In this document: one piece after another, positions 47,701-53,232 of the stretch
Layout of the letters: each line of letters begins with the position of its first letter
Numbering within the stretch: position 1 is the stretch's first letter
Assembly (NCBI GenBank): GCA_004794785.1
Contig: SJOL01000548.1
Span: 1-64,000 of the forward strand
Direction: 5' to 3'
DNA length: 64,000 nucleotides
DNA from: Opisthorchis felineus
Taxonomy: Eukaryota; Platyhelminthes; Trematoda; Opisthorchiida; Opisthorchiidae
The notes under the pieces: model-generated
The model's database searches: none
Told to the model about the DNA's origin: nothing
The model's input: the letters and a program-made list of their open reading frames with translations, nothing else
Program-made: the position numbers and the translations under genes

Positions 47701-48268
47701 TTCACTGGAATGTTAAACGCACCAATTTACATTAGTCGATTGGCTATTGCTGTCATTTGAAAGTAATTTGACCAGCTAAAGTTGAACAACGAGCAGTCGA
47801 ATGTGTATCATCCTCACGTTAATCACATTTGGTTTAGAAATGTCAGTGGTCTTTGGATGGACATGCATAATTTTTCTTGGTACTTCACTGTAATATCTTT
47901 TCCACTCTCTTGGTTTGTCTCCAACGTCCAATGTATCATTATGTATTCCTACTTTGTGTACAGGCCTTCGAAAACCCAAATCGGTGGAACCTCAATCAGA
48001 CGAAAAGGCATCTAATCAAAGTTCAACGCCTGGTCTGCGTGATCAGGCGCATCTGTCTTCATCCCGTTCCCGTCCCCAGAGCTTTGGTGAGAAAATTTCC
48101 TCCCCAGCAGTTACCTCATCACCGACCCATTCATCTTCTGCCAGGTCCGTTAACTCTCCATCCCTGTTGCCTGTTGCCTGTATTTCCGAAGAAAACACTC
48201 CCGTTTCTTCACCAAAAACACCTGTCCCTCAACTCTCCCCTAACGAAACCCAACCCAAAGCGCCCTAA
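2617..48268 (+). CDS. MACF1: Spectraplakin (MACF1/dystonin/Short stop family), 3' part, 42 exons
   Basis: Giant cytoskeletal linker. In this family the N-terminus binds actin and the C-terminal GAS2 domain and tail bind microtubules. The window encodes about 4,212 residues: a spectrin-repeat rod of roughly 30 repeats, EF-hand loops at 38765-38800 ([12 protein letters not shown]) and 43673-43708 ([12 protein letters not shown]), a GAS2 domain with the motif [16 protein letters not shown], and a Ser/Pro/Arg-rich tail. The stretch before EF-hand 1 ([16 protein letters not shown]) and the GAS2 segment match vertebrate MACF1/dystonin as I know them. Exons were joined by splice consensus and phase; the sum is a multiple of three with no internal stop. 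The first exon starts inside a spectrin repeat, so the gene is cut at its 5' side. Flatworm orthology to MACF1 versus DST cannot be decided; the symbol stands for the family. No plectin repeats are seen. No canonical AATAAA lies in the first kilobase after the stop. Confidence 0.93.
3160..3315 (+). CDS. Spectraplakin exon 2 (spectrin repeat)
   Basis: Acceptor TTCTTTTAG, donor CGC before GTGAGT, phase 0 to 0, 52 codons ([16 protein letters not shown] to RERSER). It has no ATG, so it would be missed by start-codon ORF searches. Confidence 0.85.
3415..3708 (+). CDS. Spectraplakin exon 3 (spectrin repeat)
   Basis: Acceptor CATCATTTTCAG, donor AAG before GTGCTG, phase 0 to 0, 98 codons beginning [12 protein letters not shown]. 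The 589-base intron after it opens with a TTA-rich simple repeat. Confidence 0.88.
3744..3808. repeat. TTA/AT-rich simple repeat
   Basis: Interrupted TTA units followed by two AATTATG-like blocks, just downstream of exon 3. Confidence 0.75.
4298..4660 (+). CDS. Spectraplakin exon 4 (spectrin repeat)
   Basis: Acceptor TTCTTTACCTGCCCTAG and donor CAG before GTTCGT, phase 0 to 0, 121 codons beginning [18 protein letters not shown]. Closer AG dinucleotides at 4330-4340 would start in the wrong phase, so 4298 is preferred. Confidence 0.85.
4740..5194 (+). CDS. Spectraplakin exon 5 (spectrin repeat)
   Basis: Acceptor TTCTATTTAG, donor ACG before GTAAGT, phase 0 to 2. Begins [19 protein letters not shown] and ends [10 protein letters not shown], the last codon completed by exon 6. 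The 952-base intron that follows holds nothing I recognise. Confidence 0.9.
6147..6339 (+). CDS. Spectraplakin exon 6 (spectrin repeat)
   Basis: Acceptor TTTCTCGAACCGTAG, donor CAG before GTTAGT, phase 2 to 0. Its first base completes CGT (Arg). Contains the spectrin core [16 protein letters not shown]. The 614-base intron after it is open in frame, but its translation is not repeat-like. Confidence 0.88.
6954..7401 (+). CDS. Spectraplakin exon 7 (spectrin repeats)
   Basis: Acceptor TTTTTTTCCTGTTTCAG, donor AAG before GTAGTT, phase 0 to 1. Begins [16 protein letters not shown] and includes the helix-A pattern [15 protein letters not shown]. Followed by a 743-base intron without recognised content. 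Confidence 0.9.
8145..8382 (+). CDS. Spectraplakin exon 8 (spectrin repeat)
   Basis: Acceptor TTTCCTTGTGTAG, donor ACG before GTAAGC, phase 1 to 2. The first two bases complete GAA (Glu) with exon 7. Strong heptad-like helix [18 protein letters not shown]. Confidence 0.9.
8482..8806 (+). CDS. Spectraplakin exon 9 (spectrin repeat)
   Basis: Acceptor CACCCTTCATATCCACAG, donor CAG before GTGCGT, phase 2 to 0. The first base completes CGC (Arg), then [18 protein letters not shown]. The 433-base intron after it is featureless. Confidence 0.9.
9240..9520 (+). CDS. Spectraplakin exon 10 (spectrin repeat)
   Basis: Acceptor TTCTTATCTACCCTGCTAG, donor CAC before GTAAGT, phase 0 to 2. Begins [18 protein letters not shown] and ends [13 protein letters not shown], the last codon completed by exon 11. 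Confidence 0.9.
9521..11192 (+). other. Intron, 1.67 kb
   Basis: Between exons 10 and 11; codon phase 2 on both sides, so no missing exon is needed. It has a short G-run near 9980. Short open frames on both strands have no repeat-like or recognisable translation. I see nothing else in it. Confidence 0.8.
11193..11337 (+). CDS. Spectraplakin exon 11 (spectrin repeat)
   Basis: Acceptor ATCAATCCTTTCCAG, donor AAG before GTTAGT, phase 2 to 0. One base completes ACA (Thr), then [18 protein letters not shown]. It lacks an ATG-started frame of its own and was found from the phase requirement. Confidence 0.88.
11441..11680 (+). CDS. Spectraplakin exon 12 (spectrin repeat)
   Basis: Acceptor CTACCTTCGTTACAG, donor CAT before GTGAGT, phase 0 to 0. 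Begins [16 protein letters not shown] and contains [16 protein letters not shown], a spectrin helix with its core Trp. Confidence 0.9.
11776..11967 (+). CDS. Spectraplakin exon 13 (spectrin repeat)
   Basis: Acceptor CTCTTTCTCATCAG, donor GAG before GTAGGT, phase 0 to 0. Begins [17 protein letters not shown] and ends LSASLNQLE. Confidence 0.9.
12075..12143 (+). CDS. Spectraplakin exon 14 (start firm, end uncertain)
   Basis: Acceptor TTACTATCTATGCAG, phase 0, beginning [12 protein letters not shown], the start of a spectrin helix A. The end must be phase 0 to join exon 15 ([10 protein letters not shown]). Three in-phase GT sites fit: after 12089, 12119 or 12143. I list the longest. The frame stays open to a TAG at 12192, so only transcripts can settle it. 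Confidence 0.55.
12144..12828 (+). other. Intron, about 0.69 kb
   Basis: Between exons 14 and 15; its start depends on the exon 14 donor. It ends in a long T-rich tract before the exon 15 acceptor. No other feature was recognised. Confidence 0.65.
12829..13104 (+). CDS. Spectraplakin exon 15 (spectrin repeat)
   Basis: Acceptor GATTTTTTTCACATCAG, donor AATA before GTGAGT, phase 0 to 0, 92 codons from [14 protein letters not shown] to [10 protein letters not shown]. Confidence 0.88.
13105..14322 (+). other. Intron, 1.2 kb, with CA-rich stretch
   Basis: Phase 0 on both sides. An imperfect CA dinucleotide run lies at about 13133-13160. The rest is AT-rich with no recognisable coding or element sequence. 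Confidence 0.8.
13133..13160. repeat. CA/CG-interrupted dinucleotide repeat
   Basis: Short imperfect run of CA units interrupted by TATA and CG, just inside the intron after exon 15. Confidence 0.7.
14323..14943 (+). CDS. Spectraplakin exon 16 (two spectrin repeats)
   Basis: Acceptor CCACCTATTTCCAG, donor GAA before GTGAGT, phase 0 to 0, 207 codons starting [17 protein letters not shown]. One of the longer rod exons, including an acidic Ser/Pro-rich linker ([15 protein letters not shown]) between helices. Confidence 0.92.
15173..15441 (+). CDS. Spectraplakin exon 17 (spectrin repeat)
   Basis: Acceptor CGCTCATTTTTCAG, donor ACGC before GTAAGT, phase 0 to 2. Begins [18 protein letters not shown]. 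Followed by a 485-base featureless intron. Confidence 0.9.
15927..16209 (+). CDS. Spectraplakin exon 18 (spectrin repeat)
   Basis: Acceptor TTCTTCTGCTGTTCCAG, donor CAG before GTGACT, phase 2 to 0. One base completes GCT (Ala), then [18 protein letters not shown]. Long continuous helix to QRLQHQYDQ. Confidence 0.9.
16210..17519 (+). other. Intron, 1.3 kb
   Basis: Between exons 18 and 19, phase 0 on both sides. No recognisable repeat, RNA or coding sequence. Confidence 0.8.
17520..17951 (+). CDS. Spectraplakin exon 19 (spectrin repeat)
   Basis: The acceptor is probably CGCGGCCAG (weak pyrimidine tract just upstream), chosen because it keeps phase 0 and starts [18 protein letters not shown]. 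The donor AGA before GTAAGT is strong. Contains [17 protein letters not shown], a typical spectrin helix. Confidence 0.85.
17952..18984 (+). other. Intron, 1.03 kb
   Basis: AT-rich intron between exons 19 and 20. A long antisense open frame at 18633-19190 overlaps exon 20 and is a shadow. Nothing else was recognised. Confidence 0.75.
18985..19069 (+). CDS. Spectraplakin exon 20 (85-base exon)
   Basis: Acceptor CACTTCCAACCTCACAG, donor CAGG before GTAAGT. Exon 19 ends in phase 0 but exon 21 can only start in phase 1. This exon ([16 protein letters not shown] to ILISSKQ plus one base) supplies exactly that phase change. It has no ATG. Confidence 0.8.
19244..19680 (+). CDS. Spectraplakin exon 21 (spectrin repeats)
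   Basis: Acceptor GATCGTGACGACAG, donor CAG before GTAAGT, phase 1 to 0. The first two bases complete GTT (Val) with exon 20, then [17 protein letters not shown]. Ends HRFDKFQMQ. Confidence 0.88.
19681..20501 (+). other. Intron, 0.82 kb
   Basis: Between exons 21 and 22, phase 0 on both sides. No recognisable content. Confidence 0.8.
20502..21215 (+). CDS. Spectraplakin exon 22 (two spectrin repeats)
   Basis: Acceptor CTTGTTTATTTTTAG, donor AAG before GTGCGT, phase 0 to 0, 238 codons from [12 protein letters not shown] to [12 protein letters not shown]. Contains [18 protein letters not shown] and [14 protein letters not shown], the paired helices of adjoining repeats. Confidence 0.93.
21216..22129 (+). 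other. Intron, 0.91 kb
   Basis: Between exons 22 and 23, phase 0 on both sides. AT-rich, with no recognised element. Confidence 0.8.
22130..22336 (+). CDS. Spectraplakin exon 23, GC donor
   Basis: Acceptor GTTCCTCTCTGCAG, phase 0. Begins [16 protein letters not shown] and ends ETRLKQSDE. The donor is GAG before GCAAGT, a classic GC-type 5' splice site. The nearest GT, at 22341, would leave phase 1, which exon 24 does not accept. Confidence 0.82.
22337..24935 (+). other. GC-AG intron, 2.6 kb, with dispersed repeat
   Basis: Starts GCAAGT and ends GCATTTCAG. It contains repeat copy A (about 23100-23560) and, on the minus strand between about 24110 and 23800, an open stretch that may be an old retroelement. 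The rest is AT-rich and unrecognised. Confidence 0.75.
23100..23560 (+). repeat. Dispersed repeat, copy A
   Basis: Matches 56720-57100 in the same orientation over about 400 bases. Shared blocks include CCAATTG(A/G)GTGACG near the start, TTGGTGCAAGTCCAAAGAAA in the middle and TAAAAAGTTCGTC(A/G)AAATTGG further on. The copies are clearly diverged, so the family is old. The type (solo LTR, non-autonomous element) is not known; boundaries are approximate. Confidence 0.75.
24936..25344 (+). CDS. Spectraplakin exon 24 (spectrin repeat with linker)
   Basis: Acceptor TTGTTGGCATTTCAG, donor GCAG before GTCAGT, phase 0 to 1. Begins [18 protein letters not shown]. Has a Pro/Thr-rich linker ([12 protein letters not shown]) before the next helix ([18 protein letters not shown]). 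Confidence 0.9.
25440..25466 (+). CDS. Spectraplakin exon 25 (27-base microexon)
   Basis: Acceptor TCATTATGTTTCAG, donor ACGC before GTAAGT, phase 1 to 1. It encodes ERAIELHKT plus one base. With exons 24 and 26 it makes an uninterrupted helix, [18 protein letters not shown], as expected within a spectrin rod. Without it the helix would lose nine residues but stay in frame. Confidence 0.8.
25467..27115 (+). other. Intron, 1.65 kb
   Basis: Phase 1 on both sides. Open frames on both strands at 25770-26365 have no recognisable family signature. No repeat was identified. Confidence 0.75.
27116..27636 (+). CDS. Spectraplakin exon 26 (spectrin repeats)
   Basis: Acceptor TTTTTATTGCTTTCAG, donor AAG before GTCAGT, phase 1 to 0. 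The first two bases complete CTG (Leu), then [18 protein letters not shown]. Ends [13 protein letters not shown], which continues into exon 27 as one helix. Confidence 0.92.
27637..29250 (+). other. Intron, 1.6 kb
   Basis: Phase 0 on both sides. An apparent exon near 27898 fails the phase test. Nothing else was recognised. Confidence 0.75.
29251..29473 (+). CDS. Spectraplakin exon 27 (spectrin repeat)
   Basis: Acceptor CTCTCTGCCGTATAG, donor ATGG before GTAAGT, phase 0 to 1. Begins [18 protein letters not shown], a textbook spectrin helix A. Confidence 0.9.
29578..29840 (+). CDS. Spectraplakin exon 28 (spectrin repeat)
   Basis: Acceptor TTTTATCCTCTATAG, donor AAA before GTGAGT, phase 1 to 0. 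Two bases complete GAA (Glu). Contains [18 protein letters not shown] and [16 protein letters not shown]. Its last helix, LEADLARVK, continues naturally into exon 30 ([14 protein letters not shown]). Confidence 0.9.
30308..30517 (+). CDS. Possible cassette exon 29 (Ser/Arg-rich insert)
   Basis: Phase 0 to 0, 70 codons, acceptor TGTACTTTTCTCCTGAG and donor TTG before GTACCA. The peptide ([18 protein letters not shown], then a Ser/Arg/Lys-rich part) is not spectrin-like. Joining exon 28 directly to exon 30 restores a continuous helix, so this is either an optional insert or a chance open frame. A nearer AG at 30334 gives the wrong phase. Confidence 0.4.
30518..32021 (+). other. Intron, 1.5 kb
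   Basis: Between exons 29 and 30 (or part of a 2.2 kb intron if exon 29 is skipped). Open frames at 31068-31597 have no family signature. Nothing was recognised. Confidence 0.7.
32022..32270 (+). CDS. Spectraplakin exon 30 (spectrin repeat)
   Basis: Acceptor TTCGAATGTCGTTTGCAG, donor GAA before GTAAGT, phase 0 to 0. Begins [19 protein letters not shown], the helix B pattern of a spectrin repeat, and ends [13 protein letters not shown]. Confidence 0.92.
32440..32610 (+). CDS. Spectraplakin exon 31 (spectrin repeat)
   Basis: Acceptor GCTCGTTGCTCAACAG, donor AAG before GTAAGG, phase 0 to 0, 57 codons from [15 protein letters not shown] to NGLVEVGDK. Followed by a 474-base featureless intron. 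Confidence 0.9.
33085..33579 (+). CDS. Spectraplakin exon 32 (spectrin repeats)
   Basis: Acceptor CTTGTCTTGTCTGCAG, donor AAG before GTTTGT, phase 0 to 0, 165 codons. Contains [18 protein letters not shown] and [18 protein letters not shown], helices A and C of one repeat. Confidence 0.93.
33580..34731 (+). other. Intron, 1.15 kb
   Basis: Phase 0 on both sides. No recognisable repeat, RNA or coding signal. Confidence 0.8.
34732..35033 (+). CDS. Spectraplakin exon 33 (spectrin repeat)
   Basis: Acceptor ACCATTCTCTTCCCATAG, donor TCG before GTAGGT, phase 0 to 2. Begins [19 protein letters not shown] and ends [15 protein letters not shown], spanning a near complete repeat. Confidence 0.92.
35269..35410 (+). 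CDS. Spectraplakin exon 34 (spectrin repeat)
   Basis: Acceptor GTGCTAATCGTCACAG, donor GAG before GTAAGC, phase 2 to 0. One base completes CGG (Arg), then [18 protein letters not shown], followed by [14 protein letters not shown]. Confidence 0.92.
35509..35742 (+). CDS. Spectraplakin exon 35 (spectrin repeat)
   Basis: Acceptor GTGTTTTGCGTTCCAG, donor CTG before GTAAGC, phase 0 to 0, 78 codons beginning [18 protein letters not shown]. Ends with helix C ([20 protein letters not shown]). Confidence 0.93.
35880..36209 (+). CDS. Spectraplakin exon 36 (spectrin repeat)
   Basis: Acceptor CTTCATTCTTCTCAG, donor GAT before GTAAGT, phase 0 to 0. Begins [19 protein letters not shown] and ends [10 protein letters not shown]. 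Exon 37 ([12 protein letters not shown]) continues helix C. Confidence 0.92.
36567..36620. repeat. ACTT tetranucleotide microsatellite
   Basis: Several perfect ACTT units followed by interrupted ones (ACTACTT variants). Likely length-variable between individuals. Confidence 0.9.
37080..37660 (-). mobile_element. Non-LTR (RTE-like) retrotransposon fragment
   Basis: Minus-strand translation with stops reads [20 protein letters not shown], then LSAFDHWCL, then [15 protein letters not shown] and [12 protein letters not shown]. This is the order of the post-RT C-terminal part of RTE-like polyproteins (LLYG.ETW ... LRW.G...RMP..RLPR.AL). A stop replaces the Trp of the LRW motif, and other stops make it dead. 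It belongs to a different subfamily from the 39-41 kb copy. Boundaries are approximate. Confidence 0.8.
38006..38825 (+). CDS. Spectraplakin exon 37 (last spectrin repeats and EF-hand 1)
   Basis: Acceptor TACCCATTCTGTTAG gives [16 protein letters not shown], a proper helix C; a second in-phase AG at 38025 would lose seven residues. Donor ATGA before GTGAGT, phase 0 to 1. In order: helix ([15 protein letters not shown]); an acidic insert (residues about 50-100); [20 protein letters not shown]; a Ser/Arg-rich linker; helix ([18 protein letters not shown]); [16 protein letters not shown]; and EF-hand 1, loop [12 protein letters not shown] with all calcium ligands. The order is the same as at the end of the MACF1/dystonin rod. 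Calcium binding is inferred. Confidence 0.96.
39689..40186 (-). pseudogene. Reverse transcriptase core (RTE), partial
   Basis: Open frame of 165 codons with [12 protein letters not shown] (motif B region), YADDIVTIF (catalytic motif C) and [16 protein letters not shown], followed by [18 protein letters not shown] (motif E region). Motif A lies in another frame just upstream, so a frameshift separates the catalytic Asp residues. Confidence 0.9.
40583..40861 (-). pseudogene. Reverse transcriptase N-terminal part (RTE), partial
   Basis: 92 open codons with [27 protein letters not shown] (conserved RT entry motif) and [13 protein letters not shown]. Same element as the RT core downstream. Confidence 0.85.
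43626..43903 (+). CDS. Spectraplakin exon 38 (EF-hand 2 and start of GAS2 domain)
   Basis: Acceptor TTTTTTTAATCTCTCACAAG, donor CGA before GTAAGT, phase 1 to 0. Two bases complete AAA (Lys), then [15 protein letters not shown] and EF-hand 2 with loop [12 protein letters not shown] (all ligands present). After a Ser-rich linker comes [17 protein letters not shown], the beginning of the GAS2 domain with its Cys-X-Cys pair, ending [10 protein letters not shown]. Confidence 0.96.
44120..44237 (+). CDS. Spectraplakin exon 39 (GAS2/GAR domain core)
   Basis: Acceptor CTCCCTATTTCAG, donor CGTG before GTAAGC, phase 0 to 1. Encodes [17 protein letters not shown] then [20 protein letters not shown] and CR, an almost textbook GAS2 segment that binds microtubules in this family. 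Against vertebrate MACF1 as I remember it, about six residues (between KYR and FGDSQ) are missing at the exon 38/39 junction. The 658-base intron after it is featureless. Confidence 0.97.
44896..45177 (+). CDS. Spectraplakin exon 40 (Arg/Ser-rich tail, 3' end unsure)
   Basis: Acceptor TTCTGCATTAAG, starting in phase 1 as exon 39 demands: [16 protein letters not shown] then [17 protein letters not shown]. Basic Ser/Arg-rich sequence as in the microtubule-binding tail of the family. The donor is not obvious: CCCCG before GTCAGG at 45178 keeps phase 1 for exon 41 and is listed. If not spliced, the frame runs to a TGA at 45261-45263 and gives a shorter C-terminus. Confidence 0.65.
45178..45616 (+). 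other. Intron or alternative 3' end
   Basis: If exon 40 is not spliced at 45178, 45178-45263 encodes the end of a shorter isoform. A 46-base exon-like segment lies at 45358-45403. No other content was recognised. Confidence 0.5.
45617..46006 (+). CDS. Spectraplakin exon 41 (Ser/Thr-rich tail with SKLP motif)
   Basis: The acceptor is a tandem CAGCAG after TACCCTGTATTTG; use of the first CAG would add one Ala. Donor ACCG before GTGAGT, phase 1 to 1. About 130 residues rich in Ser/Thr/Pro. At 45781-45792 it encodes SKLP followed by [10 protein letters not shown], resembling the SxIP EB1-binding motif in the tails of vertebrate spectraplakins. Confidence 0.82.
46007..47963 (+). other. Intron, 1.96 kb
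   Basis: Last intron, phase 1 on both sides. Contains an unexplained 108-codon plus-strand open frame at 46053-46379. Otherwise unrecognised. Confidence 0.75.
47964..48268 (+). CDS. Spectraplakin exon 42 (terminal exon)
   Basis: Acceptor CTACTTTGTGTACAG, phase 1; the first two bases complete GGC (Gly), then [18 protein letters not shown]. Ser/Pro-rich, low complexity, ending [10 protein letters not shown] and TAA at 48266-48268. Phase agreement with exon 41 and matching composition support it as the last coding exon. Confidence 0.85.
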
Positions 48269-51200
48269 ATAGGCTGTTGAACACCCAAATTCCTACATCT
48301 CCAACCACTTTTTTCGTACAGTTCGGATAACTTTTCATTGAGGCATCTCCTTCCTTTCAGAGAGATTAACTTTTTCTATTAGTAATATTTCCTATCATCA
48401 CTGCACTTTGCATTAATATTTCTCCCTTTTCTACACCGTTCACAATGTGTTGATGGACACATAATTACGGCGTGCTCACTCACGCACACGCTGACGGGCA
48501 CCTGAACACAGCTTTTCTCTTGTTTTCTTCCATACTTTCGCTGTGACTCCGAGCATGTTTTTTGTGCACGTTCGTTTCTCCCCCCATTTTGTTTCATCGG
48601 GTCCTATGGTTTACATCGGATGTTCGCGGTCTAGGGATTCTTTTTTTCTGTTTTGCTCCTGCTGGCCAATATTTTCGCTAACTCGTGCGCTCATTGGTTT
48701 CTCTCCTTCATTTGAAATGGATTCAAGAAGACAGTTCGTGACTACAAATAATACACCCATGCGTCAATTTGTGTTGGATTTATTTAGACCAAAAGGGCTA
48801 GTGAAAACTGGACAATTTAGGGCGACAATGCTCGGCGTATCCACCTTTCCAAGTGAACGGTAGGATCCGGGGTGGTTTACATATCCCACTGGAATGACTA
48901 CTATCGGTCCCTCTGAGTTCATGCGTCCCTATGTCAGCAGTATCAACGCGTTGCAAATTCTTGTTTTGAATTGGTCGCTTAGTGACGACACATGAACGAT
49001 TTCAAACCAAAGCTTTGTGAATAACGACATGCAATCGAAGTGAGCAAACTACCAGCGATGGGGTCAGCAAGACACTAGTCGAGGAACTTACAGGTTACAA
49101 GCGGATTAAGAGTTCACCGTTACAAAAAAACAACACTTACATCAGCAACGGCAGTACGGAAAAATGCAGGGCTGTGGAAGGGGCAGCAGCAATTGAACGA
49201 ACGTCAGACAGCATGGGACTTACAAGTTAGACAAGTAAGCTGCATAACATCGCCTTAGTTACGAATGTGTGCGAATTGCGCGGAACGAATGATGGGATGG
49301 CATATGCCATTACGCAGAAATGGTAAGCGAGGGACTGTACTCGGCGGAAATCGTAGTGCCTTGTGTACTTTTCATCCATAAATTAAATGTCGTAATTAGC
49401 AGAAGTCAAATGCAAGCATTGTTAAGTGTCCCTATAGACGCTAGATGGCTTCTGTGTTGTGTGTAACTTATCATAAATATTCGTGAAAACCTCGACTATC
49501 ATTCTGTCTGATGTCCAACTAGATTGTATGGAGGAAGTGACGTCAAAAAGAGGGCACTTTCAGGAACGGCGCCTTTCAAGTCAAGGCTCCAGATGTACAC
49601 GTTTCGTAGGAGCTTTGGTACTGCATTGTAGCGCATGCAAACCTCACTCGGTAGTGCTGCGCGCGATGGTGGAGAAGTTAGAGGACTTCCGTTTCGACGA
49701 TCCGGGTTCTAATCCCTGTATAAGTGACCTTAGAGTTGCTGCTTCCCCTCTCATGCTGGATATAGTGTACAAATATTCCACCAATAAAGGACGTAACAAG
49801 ACGCATCAGGCAATTTATATTCAGTATTTTTGGTTGGATGCTACCGAATCGATCCGGTGAGCCCAGGATGCTTTAGTTCTGTACGATCTCTGGAACCGTT
49901 CTCTTACTGAGTCTTCAAATTCCAGAATCGCTTCCTTGATCCTTAGTCTTCTAGCCGCCAGGTTACTGTAATCTTGATGTTCTGATCCCCACAGAACTTA
50001 TGCCGACTTTCCCACGTAGCTATAGCCCAAAATAAACATTTTCTTTTGTACTTCATACAACGTCGGTGTATGGCAGACGATCCGGGGTGGCAGATGCATG
50101 CATCAAATATGCGCTGCATCGTCACACTTTCTTTGCGCTGTCAATGCCTTGGGCTTTGGCTTGTCGATCCATTTTTGGAGCAGTCCGATTCAATCAACGA
50201 CTTGTATAATAGGGTCAGAGTTACTTGTTTTTTCAAGAGATGTGCTAAGAATGCATGATCGATACTAGCCAATTAAGCCATTATGCAGAATAGCTTGTCC
50301 ATCTTATATACGATAGACTGAATCAATCTATGGAATGTCGAGCTTCTTCGAGACCGCCAGTAAATTTTCCATCTTTACTTATCTGTGGCAACTCCAGTCT
50401 CTCTTCGATAATGGGGTTATCTCTTCCATGAATTCAACATTCCGTCTGGTAGTTTAAGTAGTAAATGGTAGTAACTAACTAACCGTCTATTCAAATCAGT
50501 CGAGATCTTATCTCCTCATGCTGAGTATGCATATCACTTTGCGTAGTATACTCGGGCATATAGTTATAGTTTATGTTTGAAAAGCCGACCCAGATAGTAA
50601 TTTTGGTATGCTCTGCTACCTCTGCAAAAATCTCCTCTATCACTGATGCGAATGCATGGCGAGAGGTAAGCTTCACTCGTTTCCTTTAAGTTACTTCCAA
50701 GTTTGGTGCTACCAAATCAGGTTTTACTCTTATGAAGTTTTATTTGGGATTATGTTGGTCATGCTGCTGAGCGTCGTTTATCTTTCTGTGTGCCCGTGCA
50801 CATCTGACAATTTTGCAGATAACAAACATTTCCCGAGAAAATAAGTCAAAACTCAAGCGGGAACGCTAGGCCAAAATGTCTAACTAATTGTTTTTGAAAA
50901 TGCAGAAGCAAAATGTTCAGAATAAGTGTAAACTGATTATAAGAACACCATAGTTCCTTCATGTTTACCATTCATGAGTTAGGTGTAACAACACCCTGGA
51001 TGAAACTTTTTTTGGCAGTGCTCAGCTGGTCAGTTCTGAAAACGACATACCGTTAGTTCAGCCTATTCCGCTAAGGAACATTACATGATCCTCTCCGGTT
51101 TTAAAACTGCACCCAGCTGAGCGTGCCCAAGTCTGTCCGTGAAAATATCACTCAAAGGGGACCACGACGAGGGGTCATGTTTTAAACGTCAATTGGTCCG

Positions 51201-53150
51201 TACGAGTAAATAAACTGGAATCGTACGATGAGGATACAAAGCAGACTTATTTCCTCTAAGGTGCTGGTGAGAACTGAAGTGGCAGTTCTGCTGAATCAAT
51301 GTACTCACGCAAAATTTATGGTCTGTACGGACGGGATTTGGTGGAGGATCAGCTACACTGAATTAGTAAATAGATTAGGAGTTAGAATAAGGACCCTGCA
51401 TGAGCTATCCAAATTCAACAGTATCCGGGAGACTAACCTAACCTGGCCAGATTCTAAAATATCGATTAGCCACTGGACACTTTCGTATTCTGGGGGAATT
51501 CCATGCATCTGGAATGGGTTTTAATCAAAAAATTTCTTATGGACTTTAGGAAGGCCGCACAGTCTAGGAGTTACAGCACCTGCAGGATTGACACTTCGGA
51601 GTATGGTCCCAGAGACTGTTTCCTTCCCTGAATATATCAAGTAGTTTGCTAACTATTCCTTGGTATTCTCGTTCCTGTCATTTTCACTAGTCCTGGACAT
51701 CATTTTGTCACTGTAGTCAACCTCGTCCAGCAATTCCATTCCCCCTGCTTTGTCGGTTTCCTCAGTAGACGGTTACTCTTCATTTCTTGGGATTTTAGTG
51801 TGTCTACATTTTCCTTGGCCAAGTTAGTTTTATGCTTCATATTTTTGTGTTTGTACTTGAATTCCTCTAAGTTGGCCAGTGAGATTCTTGCCAAAGCAGC
51901 AGCCCAAATGTGAGGGAATTGGGTCGATTACGAATACGGTGTACACAGCAGGACAACGGTCATAGCGGAGTCTGCTGTATTACGTTGACAGCAATATTCG
52001 GATAGTTATGAACGTAAGGCTTTAGATAGAATTTCGCCCAAGGCCGTTCGTCACCCAGGTTACTTCCGGAAGAGACATTTTATTGTCGGCTTGATGTGTA
52101 CTACTGTTTCCAGTTTAAGATACGGATACATGACACTTAGAATCGGAGCTATTTGAAGCCCCGTCGTCGAATCTCGGTCCCTCCTGCGTAAAGTAATATC
52201 TGCGTATTCTTAGGATATCGAAATGGAAAAGAACGAAAGCGAACATCATAAGGAAGATTGCGTCCTCTAAGTGAAGCCAATGTACGGTCCGGGAGAATGG
52301 AGCTATCCAAAAACACGAAGTTCAGAGTTAGTGGGCAGTATGAATAGACGGATAAGGACAGTAGATGGTGAATGGCAAACTGTTGAGAACCGATTCTATC
52401 AAAAAATGGGTTAAGAAACCTCACGAAATAAGGACACACAATCAATCATAGCGCAATCGCTAGGAGCAGAAATAGGGACACCGTCGTAATATGTGCCATC
52501 ATTCTGGACCATTTGGCTGCGGAAGTAGTCGCAAGCGTGAAAACCCGGGCGCAGAAAACAGGCAGCACGTCCGGGAGGTAAGGGAAACTGTCGGGACAGC
52601 AGGTATTGGGTGAATTACGTGCAACTTAAACGTACTTTCAGCCGTTGGCTGACTGCGCGACGCAGCAGCTTCTGTCACGTTGTAGCGTGGGATGCCAGCG
52701 GTATTCGACGTTCGCCAGGATGTTATGATGGCAAACGCCGGTTCTGAAACGTGCAGATATGGAAATTGATATTATTGAAACCACAAGGCACAGAAAGCAC
52801 AAATTCACACTGGTTGGGTGACACAGGAGAGTAGACACGAAGGATGCAACAACGTGGGTGTGCTGAAACCGAAACTACAGGCACAAGTCCAGTACAGTTA
52901 CAGCAATAGCTCAAGGTTACTTAAAGGGATTTAAAGGCGGGCTACTGCTCCCAGCCTAAGCGTCGTCATGACTCGTCGGGGATACCTGTGATAGGGAGTC
53001 ATACGATAGTCGTCTGTAAGCAGGCACAGTCAAGTAACAATTGCATCACGTGTCAAATCGGAATGTGGTCTTAGGCGCGTTTAAAACAAAACCTCAACAA
53101 AGTCTATCGGGTAAGGTGCATATAAAGCTAATACAAAAATAGGGTCGCCG
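48269..53150. other. Downstream intergenic region, 4.9 kb
   Basis: Starts with the spectraplakin 3' untranslated region. No canonical AATAAA is seen for about 1.5 kb (one near 49783), so the polyadenylation site is unknown. Open frames (for example 49483-49860 plus, 52149-52445 minus) show no family signature. A tRNA-like B box (GGGTTCTAATCCC) lies near 49710, too degenerate to call. Nothing else was recognised. Confidence 0.6.
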
Positions 53151-53154
53151 GAGA

Positions 53155-53232
53155 AGCCGAGTTGGCTTAGCGGACACCGTGCTCGTCTGCTCCCCGGGGG
53201 ATTCAGATTTCGATCCCCGGTCGACCGGTATT
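53155..53232 (+). repeat. tRNA-derived SINE-like sequence or tRNA pseudogene
   Basis: Contains TGGCTTAGCGGA, a good polymerase III A box, and about 45 bases later ATTTCGATCCCC, an imperfect B box. The ends do not pair into an acceptor stem and the loop sizes are wrong, so this is not a functional tRNA gene. The spacing fits the head of a tRNA-derived SINE; the downstream body is unrecognised. Confidence 0.5.

Noticed and set aside
49483..49860. A 125-codon plus-strand frame downstream of the gene, with a tRNA-like B box near 49710
   Set aside because: No recognised protein family; the B-box match lacks a convincing A box and fold.
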